A stretch of 12,494 nucleotides of DNA from Lachnospiraceae bacterium UBA3821 (GCA_002368865.1 DFDT01000075.1:1-12494); one strand, 5' to 3'. Counted from the first letter of the stretch, positions 1-7,018 are shown. A program made the numbers and translations. Notes: generated by a model from the letters alone, not told the origin.

Positions 1-9
1 TGAGAGAAC

Positions 10-47
10 AAGACTTTTAGCACATTTGTGCTGAAAGTCTTATTTTT
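10..47 (+). terminator. Intrinsic terminator of a gene left of the window
   Basis: A 14-base-pair stem (arms 10-23 and 28-41, one G-U pair) encloses a four-base loop ATTT and is followed by a T-rich tail at 43-47. This is a typical Rho-independent terminator. It lies before the first gene, so it presumably ends transcription of a gene whose coding part is outside the window. Because the arms are A/T-rich at the base, it could also work on the opposite strand. Confidence 0.8.
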
Positions 48-66
48 AGTTTATGGATTTCGTAAC

Positions 67-73
67 AGGAGGG
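67..73 (+). promoter_or_regulatory. Ribosome binding site that fixes the antiporter start
   Basis: The sequence AGGAGGG lies five bases before the ATG at 79. An in-frame upstream start around base 28 would lie inside the terminator hairpin and has no Shine-Dalgarno sequence, so the start at 79 is preferred. It also places the first hydrophobic segment right at the N-terminus, as expected for this transporter family. Confidence 0.8.
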
Positions 74-78
74 AAAAT

Positions 79-1020
79 ATGGAAATGATACTTCAGTTTG
101 TATTGCTTGTAGTGGGATTTGTGATGCTGATCAAAGGAGCCGACTGGTTTGTGGAAGGAGCATCCAAGGTGGCGGATCGTTTTGGAATTCCGCAGATTGT
201 GATCGGTCTCACCATTGTGGCTATGGGGACGTCCTTGCCGGAGGCTGCAGTGAGTATTTCAGCGGCTTTGAAGGGAAGTGCGGATATCACGATCGGCAAT
301 GTGGTCGGGAGCAATATCATGAATGTGCTGGTGATCCTGGGACTGACCTCCGTGATCCGGGCAATTGCGGTGAAGAAGAATACGATCCGGTATGAAATGC
401 CTTTTACGATTGCAATTACGGCCATTTTGGCTGTCATGGGGCTGATGGACAATCAGGTAGGTCGGATGGAAGGGGGAATCCTGTGGGTATTTATGATCCT
501 GTATCTATCTTATCTGGTATGGGTGTCCAAGACGGACAAGGATGCCATTGAGGAAGCTACCAAAGCGGATGAAAAAGAGTCCATCCTGAAAATGTTGGTG
601 ATGATCCTGATCGGTGCGGGGATGATCGTATGGGGAAGCGATATCACTGTGGACGCGGCGACTGCGATCGCCAAGAGTTTCGGAATGTCGGAGCGTCTGG
701 TGGGACTGACCATTGTGGCGTTTGGAACCTCCCTTCCGGAGCTGGTGACCAGCTGTACAGCTGCGATCAAGGGAAAGGCAGACATTGCGGTGGGGAATAT
801 CGTGGGAAGCAACATTTTCAATATTTTGTTTGTGGTGGGGACCACGGCGCTGATCACACCGGTGCCTTATAGCGCAAACTTTATGATAGACAGTATTGTG
901 GCAGTGGCCGCGATGATCCTGCTCCTTGTATGCGTGATTCCGAAGAGACAGCTGGGACGCGTGGGCGGCATTTTGATGTTGTTGGGATATGCAGGGTATT
1001 TTGTTTATCTGATCAAGTGA
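79..1020 (+). CDS. Calcium/sodium antiporter, CaxA/YrbG family
   Basis: Predicted inner-membrane cation exchanger of 313 residues, close to the usual length of the YrbG/CaxA (Ca2+:cation antiporter) family, which exports Ca2+ in exchange for Na+ or H+. The protein is almost wholly hydrophobic, with about ten membrane segments and a short charged cytoplasmic loop near residues 155-170. Two alpha-repeats are obvious: residues 43-88 and 209-254, each beginning GLTIVA and containing GTSLPE and GN(V/I)VGSNI. The acidic residues E55 and E221 in the two GTSLPE motifs are the expected ion ligands. The start at 79 is set by AGGAGGG at 67-73. The gene ends in three in-frame stops (TGA TGA TAG, 1018-1026) and appears monocistronic, since a new promoter follows at once. 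The ion specificity cannot be read from sequence alone. Confidence 0.93.
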   Translation: MEMILQFVLLVVGFVMLIKGADWFVEGASKVADRFGIPQIVIGLTIVAMGTSLPEAAVSISAALKGSADITIGNVVGSNIMNVLVILGLTSVIRAIAVKKNTIRYEMPFTIAITAILAVMGLMDNQVGRMEGGILWVFMILYLSYLVWVSKTDKDAIEEATKADEKESILKMLVMILIGAGMIVWGSDITVDAATAIAKSFGMSERLVGLTIVAFGTSLPELVTSCTAAIKGKADIAVGNIVGSNIFNILFVVGTTALITPVPYSANFMIDSIVAVAAMILLLVCVIPKRQLGRVGGILMLLGYAGYFVYLIK

Positions 1021-1029
1021 TGATAGGGA

Positions 1030-1059
1030 TTGCATCTCACCTACTATAAATGTTATAAT
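1030..1059 (+). promoter_or_regulatory. Sigma-A-type extended -10 promoter of the cyclase-malQ-flotillin operon
   Basis: A -35-like hexamer TTGCAT (1030-1035) is separated by 18 bases from a perfect TATAAT (1054-1059), which is preceded by TG at 1051-1052 (extended -10). The predicted transcript start would be near 1066, only about 12 bases before the ATG at 1078. The mRNA would then begin at the G-rich ribosome binding site itself. This is inference from consensus matching. Confidence 0.7.
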
Positions 1060-1077
1060 GAGTAGGGGGGAAAATGC

Positions 1078-2730
1078 ATGAGAGGATATTTTAAGAAATA
1101 TACATTTATCCTATATCTGATATTGGCGGTACTTTTCTTCCTGGTGGTATTTCGGACGTGGAGTAAGTATGGTGTATATACGACCAGCAGACAGTACAGG
1201 CATGGATATCAGACGATCAGAAATTATGAATATGAGCGTTATGAAGATCCACAGGCTCCGGCCGGTGTCAGGCAGGAATTTCGCTTTCCGGTCGATAAGG
1301 TAACAGGGGCTTACCGGGAGTTGGTCTTTTTTACAAAACATCAGAATGTATATGTCTATGTGGATGGCGTACAGGTATATTATATCTGCCCGGCGCAGGG
1401 CAATAGGTTTGGAAAGACACCGGGAGGTGTCTGGAACAGCATAGCATTTGAGGAAGGCGAGGAGGGCAGTGAGATCCTGGTTGTGACTTATCCTGTTTAT
1501 AAGGGAATGACAGCAAAAAAGCCGACCTTTTACTACGGGGAGAAGTTTGAGATTGTTTTGCATGCGCTGTTACAGCAGCTTCCGGCTCTGTTCATTTGTT
1601 TTATCTGCATCTTGCTGGGGATATTGTTTATTGTGTATGAATTTTATCATCACAAGGATGTGGAGAAAGTGGAAGGCAATCTCAGTATGCTGGGAATCTT
1701 TGCCATTGTCATTGCCTTATGGAAGCTGACGGACAGCGAGATTGCATATCTGCTGTTCCCGGATCGGCATGCGATGTATCTGGTGCCGTGTTTTTTGTTG
1801 CATCTTGGTATGGTTCCGTTTATCCTGTTTGCCAAAGGTCTGAATATCGGCGTACGCAGCAGAAAGTTTTGGGATATCTGTGTTTGTGCATCCATGGGGA
1901 TCGCTTTGATCACGACGCTTTTGCAGATCTTTAATATCTACGATCTGAGGGAAACGTTGTGGGTGGTGCATCTGGAGATCATTGCGCTCCTGGCATTGTT
2001 CTTTGGCATGGCACTATATGAGATCCGGCACAGGGGGATGACGGAAAAGCTGCGGTTACATATGATCGCATTACCGATCTGTGCTGTCGGCGTGATCCTG
2101 GATATGGCATTTTATTATACAGTGAGCAGCAACAGAAGCGGCTTTTTTGCAATCCTGGGCTTTGCAATCTATACGGTGATCCTGGGGCTGGATTCCATAA
2201 AGGCCATCAAGGAGTTGATCAGCATCGGCGTGCAGGCGAAGCATTTTGAACAGAAAGCATATCACGATCAGCTGACAGGCCTGAATAACCGCATGGCTTA
2301 TGCGGATTATACCAACCGGGATGAATTCTCGCCGCAGCGTTGTATCATTGCGGTGTTTGATCTCAATAATCTGAAGAAGTGTAACGATATCCTGGGTCAT
2401 GAGAAGGGTGATATCTACATCAGGGAATGTGCGGATATTATCAAGGATACCTTTCAGGATATCGGGCAGTGCTATCGGATGGGCGGAGACGAGTTCTGTG
2501 TGCTGATGGAACAGGTTTCCCTGGAGACCTGCCACAAGCGTATGAAGCAGATGGAGGAGCTTGTGGTGCAGCGTAACCAGAGGAATCCGGAGATCAAGAT
2601 GGGAATTGCTTACGGTTATGATATGTTCGATAACCGGATCGATCATAATATCAATGACACGTCCAGGCGGGCGGATAAGAAGATGTATGACAGGAAGTTT
2701 AAGATGAAGCAGGAGGAAAACAACACATGA
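1078..2730 (+). CDS. Membrane diguanylate cyclase: sensor domain, 7TM region and GGDEF domain
   Basis: A 550-residue membrane protein predicted to make cyclic di-GMP from two GTP. A signal-anchor helix (about 9-27) is followed by an extracytoplasmic domain of about 130 residues (28-160) rich in beta-strand-like and aromatic stretches. Seven hydrophobic segments follow at about 165-188, 202-218, 231-252, 265-286, 294-316, 326-348 and 355-377, then a cytoplasmic GGDEF domain (about 392-545). This order resembles the 7TMR-DISM receptors. D397 begins DQLTGLNNR, an intact GGDEF sits at 469-473, and the terminal AD..MY motif is present, so catalysis is likely. The inhibitory I-site RxxD, expected five residues before GGDEF, is absent (QDIG instead). 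The start has GGGGGG at 1065-1070 and the stop overlaps malQ as ATGA. The ligand of the outer domain is unknown; a carbohydrate is a guess from its neighbour malQ. Confidence 0.9.
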   Translation: MRGYFKKYTFILYLILAVLFFLVVFRTWSKYGVYTTSRQYRHGYQTIRNYEYERYEDPQAPAGVRQEFRFPVDKVTGAYRELVFFTKHQNVYVYVDGVQVYYICPAQGNRFGKTPGGVWNSIAFEEGEEGSEILVVTYPVYKGMTAKKPTFYYGEKFEIVLHALLQQLPALFICFICILLGILFIVYEFYHHKDVEKVEGNLSMLGIFAIVIALWKLTDSEIAYLLFPDRHAMYLVPCFLLHLGMVPFILFAKGLNIGVRSRKFWDICVCASMGIALITTLLQIFNIYDLRETLWVVHLEIIALLALFFGMALYEIRHRGMTEKLRLHMIALPICAVGVILDMAFYYTVSSNRSGFFAILGFAIYTVILGLDSIKAIKELISIGVQAKHFEQKAYHDQLTGLNNRMAYADYTNRDEFSPQRCIIAVFDLNNLKKCNDILGHEKGDIYIRECADIIKDTFQDIGQCYRMGGDEFCVLMEQVSLETCHKRMKQMEELVVQRNQRNPEIKMGIAYGYDMFDNRIDHNINDTSRRADKKMYDRKFKMKQEENNT

Positions 2731-4238
2731 GACAACAGGGAATATTGATGCCGATTGCGAGTATTCCGTCTGCATATGGCATTGGGACATTCGGAAAAGA
2801 AAGTTATCGTTTTGTTGATTTCCTGGAGAAGGCGGGTCAGACATTGTGGCAGATCTTGCCGTTAGGACCTACAAGTTATGGGGACTCTCCCTATCAGACT
2901 TTTTCTACTTTTGCGGGGAATCCGTATTTTATCGATCTGGAGATGCTGGTTGAAGATGGATTGCTCACGCAGAAGGAATGTGATTCCTGTAATTTTGGAG
3001 AGGATGCCCTGTCCATAGATTATGAGAAGCTTTATTATGCCCGATTTCCGCTGTTGAGAAAAGCCTTTGAACGTGGCTATGAGACGATCAGTCAAACGGA
3101 GAGTTATGAGGAATTTAAGCAGAAAAATGCAGATTGGCTGGAAGATTATGCATTGTATATGGCGGTGAAAGATTCCTTTGGCGGTGTGTGCTATATTGAG
3201 TGGCCGGAGGATATCCGCAGGCGGAAGAAGGCGGCTTTGAACCGGTATCGGAAGCAGCTGCAGACCGAGATTGATTTTTATTTTTTCCAGCAATATTTGT
3301 TCTTTACGCAGTGGAAAGCGTTAAAACAGTATGCGAACGAACGCAATATAGAGATCGTCGGAGATATTCCAATCTATGTGGCCTTTGACAGTGCGGATAC
3401 CTGGGCGAATCCGAAGCTTTTCCAGATGGACAGGCAGGGATATCCCACGGCGGTAGCGGGGTGTCCGCCGGACTATTTCTCGGAGACCGGACAGTTGTGG
3501 GGAAACCCGCTTTACGATTGGAACTATCACAGAGAAACAGGATATGCGTGGTGGATGCAGCGGTTTGCCCATTGTTATGAACTGTATGATGTGGTGCGGA
3601 TCGATCACTTCAGAGGTTTTGATGAGTATTGGGCGGTGCCCTACGGTGAGCCCACGGCTGTGAACGGAGAGTGGCTGAAGGGTCCCGGATATGAGCTGTT
3701 TTCCACTTTGAAGAAAACGCTGGGCAAGAAAAGGATCATTGCCGAGGATCTGGGATTCATGACGAACAGTGTGAGAAAACTGGTGAAACGCACCGGATTT
3801 CCCAATATGAAGATCCTGCAGTTTGGATTTGACTCAGAGGGGGAGAGTGAGTATCTTCCTCACAAATATGACCACAACTGTGTGGTATACACAGGAACGC
3901 ATGACAATGACACGACGGTGGGCTTTATCCGTCAGATGCGGGGGAAGGATCTGAAATTTGCCAGAAAATACCTGCACTGCAAGAATGATAAAAAGCTGTG
4001 CCGTGAGATGATCCGTGCGGGGATTGCCAGTGTGGCGGATCTGTGTATCATTCCGATGCAGGACTGGCTGGAGCTGGATAACAAAGCGCGCATCAATATT
4101 CCCTCTACGCTGGGCGAGAACTGGAAGTGGCGTATGGCGTCTGAGGCGCTGACGGAAGAACTGGCGAAGAAGATCTACAAAATGACAAAGTTGTACGGAA
4201 GAGTACAAGGTGAAGGAGGACAAGAGAGAAATGCCTGA
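2727..4238 (+). CDS. malQ: 4-alpha-glucanotransferase (amylomaltase), GH77
   Basis: A cytoplasmic disproportionating enzyme that transfers alpha-1,4-glucan segments between maltodextrins and releases glucose. It serves maltose/maltodextrin use or glycogen remodelling. Its 503 residues match the normal family length. Visible GH77 blocks are LPLGPTSYGDSPYQ (44-57), GDIPIYVAFDSADTW, PPDYFSETGQLWGNPLYDW, RIDHFRGFDEYW with the nucleophile D293, IIAEDLG with the acid/base E340, and YTGTHDNDTT with the third carboxylate D393. All catalytic residues are present. The ATG overlaps the stop of the cyclase gene (ATGA), with AGGAGG at 2711-2716 inside that gene, so translational coupling is likely. Its 3' end overlaps the flotillin gene. 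No maltose transporter, phosphorylase or regulator is present in the window, which is unusual for malQ. Confidence 0.97.
   Translation: MRQQGILMPIASIPSAYGIGTFGKESYRFVDFLEKAGQTLWQILPLGPTSYGDSPYQTFSTFAGNPYFIDLEMLVEDGLLTQKECDSCNFGEDALSIDYEKLYYARFPLLRKAFERGYETISQTESYEEFKQKNADWLEDYALYMAVKDSFGGVCYIEWPEDIRRRKKAALNRYRKQLQTEIDFYFFQQYLFFTQWKALKQYANERNIEIVGDIPIYVAFDSADTWANPKLFQMDRQGYPTAVAGCPPDYFSETGQLWGNPLYDWNYHRETGYAWWMQRFAHCYELYDVVRIDHFRGFDEYWAVPYGEPTAVNGEWLKGPGYELFSTLKKTLGKKRIIAEDLGFMTNSVRKLVKRTGFPNMKILQFGFDSEGESEYLPHKYDHNCVVYTGTHDNDTTVGFIRQMRGKDLKFARKYLHCKNDKKLCREMIRAGIASVADLCIIPMQDWLELDNKARINIPSTLGENWKWRMASEALTEELAKKIYKMTKLYGRVQGEGGQERNA
4213..4220 (+). promoter_or_regulatory. Ribosome binding site for the flotillin gene, inside malQ
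   Basis: AAGGAGGA at 4213-4220 is ten bases before the ATG at 4231. It rules out an in-frame GTG at 4210, which would precede the site. The resulting N-terminus is short and goes straight into a membrane helix, as in known bacterial flotillins. Confidence 0.8.
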
Positions 4239-5850
4239 TTTATCATTATTTGTTACTGCGATTCCTATTGTTATTGTGGTTTTGCTGATCCTTATCATTT
4301 TCCTGACCGGATATGTAAAAGCGTCGCCGGATACAGCGATCATTATCTCCGGTTTGCGGAAGAATCCCAAGGTTCTGATCGGTAAAGCGGGAGTGAAGAT
4401 TCCGTTCCTGGAGAGGAAGGATGAACTGAATCTGCAGTTGATCCCGATCGACGTAAAGACTTCCAATGCGGTTCCGACAGCTGATTATATCAATATTAAC
4501 GTGGATGCGACGGTCAATGTCAAGATCAGCGACAAGCCGGACACCCTGAGACTGGCGGCACAGAACTTCCTGAATAAGAAGCCGGAGTACATTGCCCGTG
4601 TGGCGAGAGAAGTGCTGGAAGGTAATGTCCGTGAGATCGTCGGCAAGATGGCCTTGGAGGAGATGGTTTCCGACCGTCAGAAATTTGCAACGCTGGTAAA
4701 AGAGAATGCGGAGCCTGATCTGGCAGCCATGGGTCTGGACATTGTAAGCTTTAATGTGCAGAATTTTGTGGACGGAAACGGTGTCATTGAGAACCTGGGT
4801 GTGGACAACATCGTAAAAATTCAGAAGAACGCTGCGATTTCCCGTGCGGAGAGTGAGAAAGAGATTGCCAAGGCACAGGCAAACGCAAGGAAAGAGGCAA
4901 ATGATGCTCAGGTAAGCAGTGAGCTGGAGATAGCCAATGCACAGTCGAGAGCACAGAAGGAGAAATCCATTGTGCAGGTTAATGCGCAGCGGGAGGCACA
5001 GGAGGCCAAGATCATCGCGGATACACAGATTGCCCAGAAGGAAAACGAGCTGGCGATCACCAAAGCGGAACTGCAGAAAGCGGCGGATACCAAGCGCGCA
5101 ATCGCAGATGCGGCCTATCAGATCCAGCAGGAGTCTGAGCGTAAATCTGTGGAGATCGCTACCGCGGATGCAAACATTGCGAGACAGGAGAAAGAGATCC
5201 TCCTGAAGCAGAAAGAGGCTGAGGTAATGGAGCAGTCTCTGGATGCACAGGTAAAGAAGAAAGCTGAGGCTGAAAAGTTTGCAAGACAGCAGAAGGCAGA
5301 TGCACAGCTTTACGAGATCCAGAGGAATTCCGAGGCACAGCTGTTCGAACGTCAGAAGAACGCTGAGGCTGAGAAGTTTGAGAAAGAGAAGGAAGCGGAG
5401 GCTTTGAAGGCAACTGCTGAGGCGCAGAAGTACACCATGGAGCAGGAGGCACAGGGCATTCGCGCCAAAGGTATTGCGGAGGCTGAGGCAATCCGTGCCA
5501 AGGCGCTGGCAGAGGCAGAAGGTATTGAGAAGAAGGCGGAAGCTATGACCAAGATGGGTGAGGCTGCTGTGCTGGAGATGTACTTCAAGGCATTGCCTGA
5601 GGTGGTGAAGAATGCGGCGGAGCCGTTGGCCAATGTAGATAAGATCACCATGTACGGTGACGGCAATTCCTCCAGGCTGATGAAGGATGTTATGGGTACG
5701 GTGGTGCAGGTGACAGACGGTTTGAAGGAATCTACAGGTGTGGATCTGTCGGCGGTATTGGCCGGATTCCTGGGCGGCAAGGTTGCCAGCGCACCGACGA
5801 AGGAAGCAGAGTCTGGGGCGGAATCTTCCGAAACCACGGAAACGAAATAA
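4231..5850 (+). CDS. floT: Flotillin-like SPFH membrane scaffold protein (YuaG/FloT type)
   Basis: A 539-residue flotillin, slightly longer than Bacillus FloT (about 509). Such proteins form oligomeric scaffolds in functional membrane microdomains and influence fluidity, signalling and secretion. An N-terminal hydrophobic anchor (about 8-28) is followed by an SPFH/PHB domain (about 31-190), which starts at ASPDTAIIISG and includes VAREVLEGNVREIVG. A long charged Ala/Glu/Lys/Gln-rich coiled coil (about 201-437) with many EA and KA repeats precedes a C-terminal oligomerisation region (about 438-520). The tail, rich in Ser, Glu and Thr, is probably disordered. The gene overlaps malQ by eight bases and is the last of a three-gene operon closed by a strong hairpin. 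The NfeD-like partner usually found beside bacterial flotillins is not in the window. Confidence is high for the family and lower for any specific cellular role. Confidence 0.93.
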   Translation: MPDLSLFVTAIPIVIVVLLILIIFLTGYVKASPDTAIIISGLRKNPKVLIGKAGVKIPFLERKDELNLQLIPIDVKTSNAVPTADYININVDATVNVKISDKPDTLRLAAQNFLNKKPEYIARVAREVLEGNVREIVGKMALEEMVSDRQKFATLVKENAEPDLAAMGLDIVSFNVQNFVDGNGVIENLGVDNIVKIQKNAAISRAESEKEIAKAQANARKEANDAQVSSELEIANAQSRAQKEKSIVQVNAQREAQEAKIIADTQIAQKENELAITKAELQKAADTKRAIADAAYQIQQESERKSVEIATADANIARQEKEILLKQKEAEVMEQSLDAQVKKKAEAEKFARQQKADAQLYEIQRNSEAQLFERQKNAEAEKFEKEKEAEALKATAEAQKYTMEQEAQGIRAKGIAEAEAIRAKALAEAEGIEKKAEAMTKMGEAAVLEMYFKALPEVVKNAAEPLANVDKITMYGDGNSSRLMKDVMGTVVQVTDGLKESTGVDLSAVLAGFLGGKVASAPTKEAESGAESSETTETK

Positions 5851-5856
5851 AATTGG

Positions 5857-5893
5857 AAGAGTCCCCAGGGCGAGAAGCCATGGGGACTCTTTT
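5857..5893 (+). terminator. Intrinsic terminator after the flotillin gene
   Basis: An 11-base-pair perfect stem (5857-5867 with 5881-5891) continues, after one G/A mismatch, into GGC/GCC (5869-5871 with 5877-5879) around a five-base loop. The T run is short (TTTT, 5890-5893). It begins six bases after the flotillin stop and very probably ends the operon, with some readthrough into the zinc-ribbon gene possible. Confidence 0.85.
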
Positions 5894-5939
5894 GTCATGA
5901 AGGGAAGAAATAGCTTCAGCAGGGAGAGGAGGGGGATAT

Positions 5940-6407
5940 ATGAGCAGTTTTGAGGAAATGTTTTTGGAAGGCGTGCCATATCAATGCGATGCCTGTGGCG
6001 GACGAATGCTATATAAAGGCGGAGGCTCCTATGAATGCATGGAATGCGGGGAGACGGCGTTAGATGATTTCGGAAAAGTAAAGGAATTCCTGGACCAAAA
6101 CGGCGGGACTCAGCCAATGACGGTGATCGCGGAGAATACAGGAGTGTCAATTGCGGTTCTCAATCAGCTGCTCAAGGATGGCAGACTCCAGATTCCGCCG
6201 GGATGCAAGGTTTATTTGAGATGCGAGAAATGCGGCTGCGTAATCCGGTCGGGAAGATATTGTACAAAATGTGAGCTGGATATGTTGAGAGAGATCAAAC
6301 AGCTCATGGTGGAAGAAAAAAGACAGCGGGCAAAGGAAGAGATAAAGGGTACAGTGGTCAGGCGGACCGGCGCGAAAATGCGGTTTGCGGATAAAGATCA
6401 TCTGTAA
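5940..6407 (+). CDS. Uncharacterised double zinc-ribbon protein with HTH-like centre
   Basis: A 155-residue soluble protein with no assigned function. The first zinc ribbon is C16-x2-C19 with C33-x2-C36; the second is C95-x2-C98 with C108-x2-C111. Between them, residues about 55-84 (GGTQPMTVIAENTGVS... to LKDGRL) read as a short helix-turn-helix-like unit, and the C-terminal third is basic and helical. The order ribbon, HTH, ribbon reminds me of the YvyF/TIGR03826 'flagellar operon protein' family, but I recall this from memory and cannot test it. The ATG is preceded by a very strong purine-rich site (GAGAGGAGGGGG, 5924-5935). The gene follows the flotillin terminator by about 45 bases without a clear promoter, so it may rely on readthrough. 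A nucleic-acid-binding or adaptor role is inference. Confidence 0.85.
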   Translation: MSSFEEMFLEGVPYQCDACGGRMLYKGGGSYECMECGETALDDFGKVKEFLDQNGGTQPMTVIAENTGVSIAVLNQLLKDGRLQIPPGCKVYLRCEKCGCVIRSGRYCTKCELDMLREIKQLMVEEKRQRAKEEIKGTVVRRTGAKMRFADKDHL

Positions 6408-6412
6408 GGCTC

Positions 6413-6904
6413 TTATAGTTTTTTCATCGCCATATAAGAATTATGATATTCCTTGCGATAGGTCACATCTTCTCCAAACCAGTCGGGGGGCAGGAAAGCA
6501 TCCGCTGCTTCTGTGCTGCCGAATTCCACCTCCGCCATGATCAAGGGGGCAAAGGGGGCGTCGAATACGTCCAACTCGATTGTCAGTGCATAATCCTCCG
6601 GCGGAGTGGGAAATCCTTCTTTGAATCCTGGATTTTCCAAGGGGATCAGATAGCGTTTTTTGGAGATGATGTTACCGTCTGCTTTTTCCCGCAAATGATA
6701 ATAGGACATTTCATTTAAAGCCAGATTATGTTCTTCTCTGGCCATCATGCCGCGCCCTTTATAGGTCATATAGTAGTGTTCGTCCTCTTTGCGCACACGG
6801 ACCACAGGATCTACATTCAGATAGGCCTGTTCTATGTGGTGACATGGGTAATCCTTCAGATTATCCGGTAACTTTCTGATTAAATATTTTCGCTCGATTT
6901 CCAT
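6413..6904 (-). CDS. CYTH-domain (triphosphate tunnel) protein
   Basis: A 163-residue protein of the CYTH/triphosphate tunnel metalloenzyme superfamily, whose members hydrolyse inorganic triphosphate, thiamine triphosphate or make cAMP. The signature ExExK is at the N-terminus (E2, E4, K6). The tunnel's basic and acidic residues are also visible: R36 and R38 in VVRVRKED, K49 in YMTYKGRG, K82/K83/R84, E110/D112 in IELDVF and E125/E127 in AEVEF. Length and single-domain form match short bacterial TTMs, for which tripolyphosphatase activity is the most likely. The start at 6904 puts ExExK at residue 2, as the family requires, and has AGAGGAA eight bases upstream. An upstream extension would be odd for the family. 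The gene converges with the zinc-ribbon gene (5 bases between stops) and diverges from the DJ-1 gene. Confidence 0.9.
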   Translation of the reverse strand: MEIERKYLIRKLPDNLKDYPCHHIEQAYLNVDPVVRVRKEDEHYYMTYKGRGMMAREEHNLALNEMSYYHLREKADGNIISKKRYLIPLENPGFKEGFPTPPEDYALTIELDVFDAPFAPLIMAEVEFGSTEAADAFLPPDWFGEDVTYRKEYHNSYMAMKKL

Positions 6905-6953
6905 TGTATGATTCCTCTTGTTTCGCAGCCGCTTGTTTTTCTTTGCATGTTTT

Positions 6954-6982
6954 ATTTTATCATAACCATCGCAAAAAACCAA
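6954..6982 (-). promoter_or_regulatory. Putative promoter of the CYTH gene
   Basis: On the minus strand, TTGGTT (6977-6982) and TAAAAT (6954-6959) are 17 bases apart, about 50 bases before the CYTH start. A TATGAT at 6959-6964 is an alternative -10. The match is moderate. The element is back to back with the promoter of the DJ-1 gene, so the two could influence each other. Confidence 0.4.
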
Positions 6983-6989
6983 CCCCGTG

Positions 6990-7018
6990 TTGAAAATGGA
7001 TGAGAAAATGTGTATACT
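6990..7018 (+). promoter_or_regulatory. Sigma-A-type promoter of the DJ-1/aminopeptidase operon
   Basis: TTGAAA (6990-6995) and TATACT (7013-7018) have the ideal 17-base spacing. The start of transcription would be near 7025, giving a leader of about 44 bases that contains two GGTGAAA copies 12 bases apart (7036-7042 and 7048-7054). The ribosome binding site GGAGG is at 7056-7060. Confidence 0.7.

Noticed and set aside
28..78. Upstream start adding 17 residues to the antiporter.
   Set aside because: It begins inside the terminator hairpin and lacks a ribosome site, and AGGAGGG at 67-73 points to the ATG at 79.
4246..6150. A 634-codon open frame on the minus strand opposite the flotillin gene.
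   Set aside because: It is Leu/Arg/Cys-rich and without recognisable domains. It mirrors the repetitive Ala/Glu/Lys codons of the flotillin coiled coil and has no sensible start or family match.
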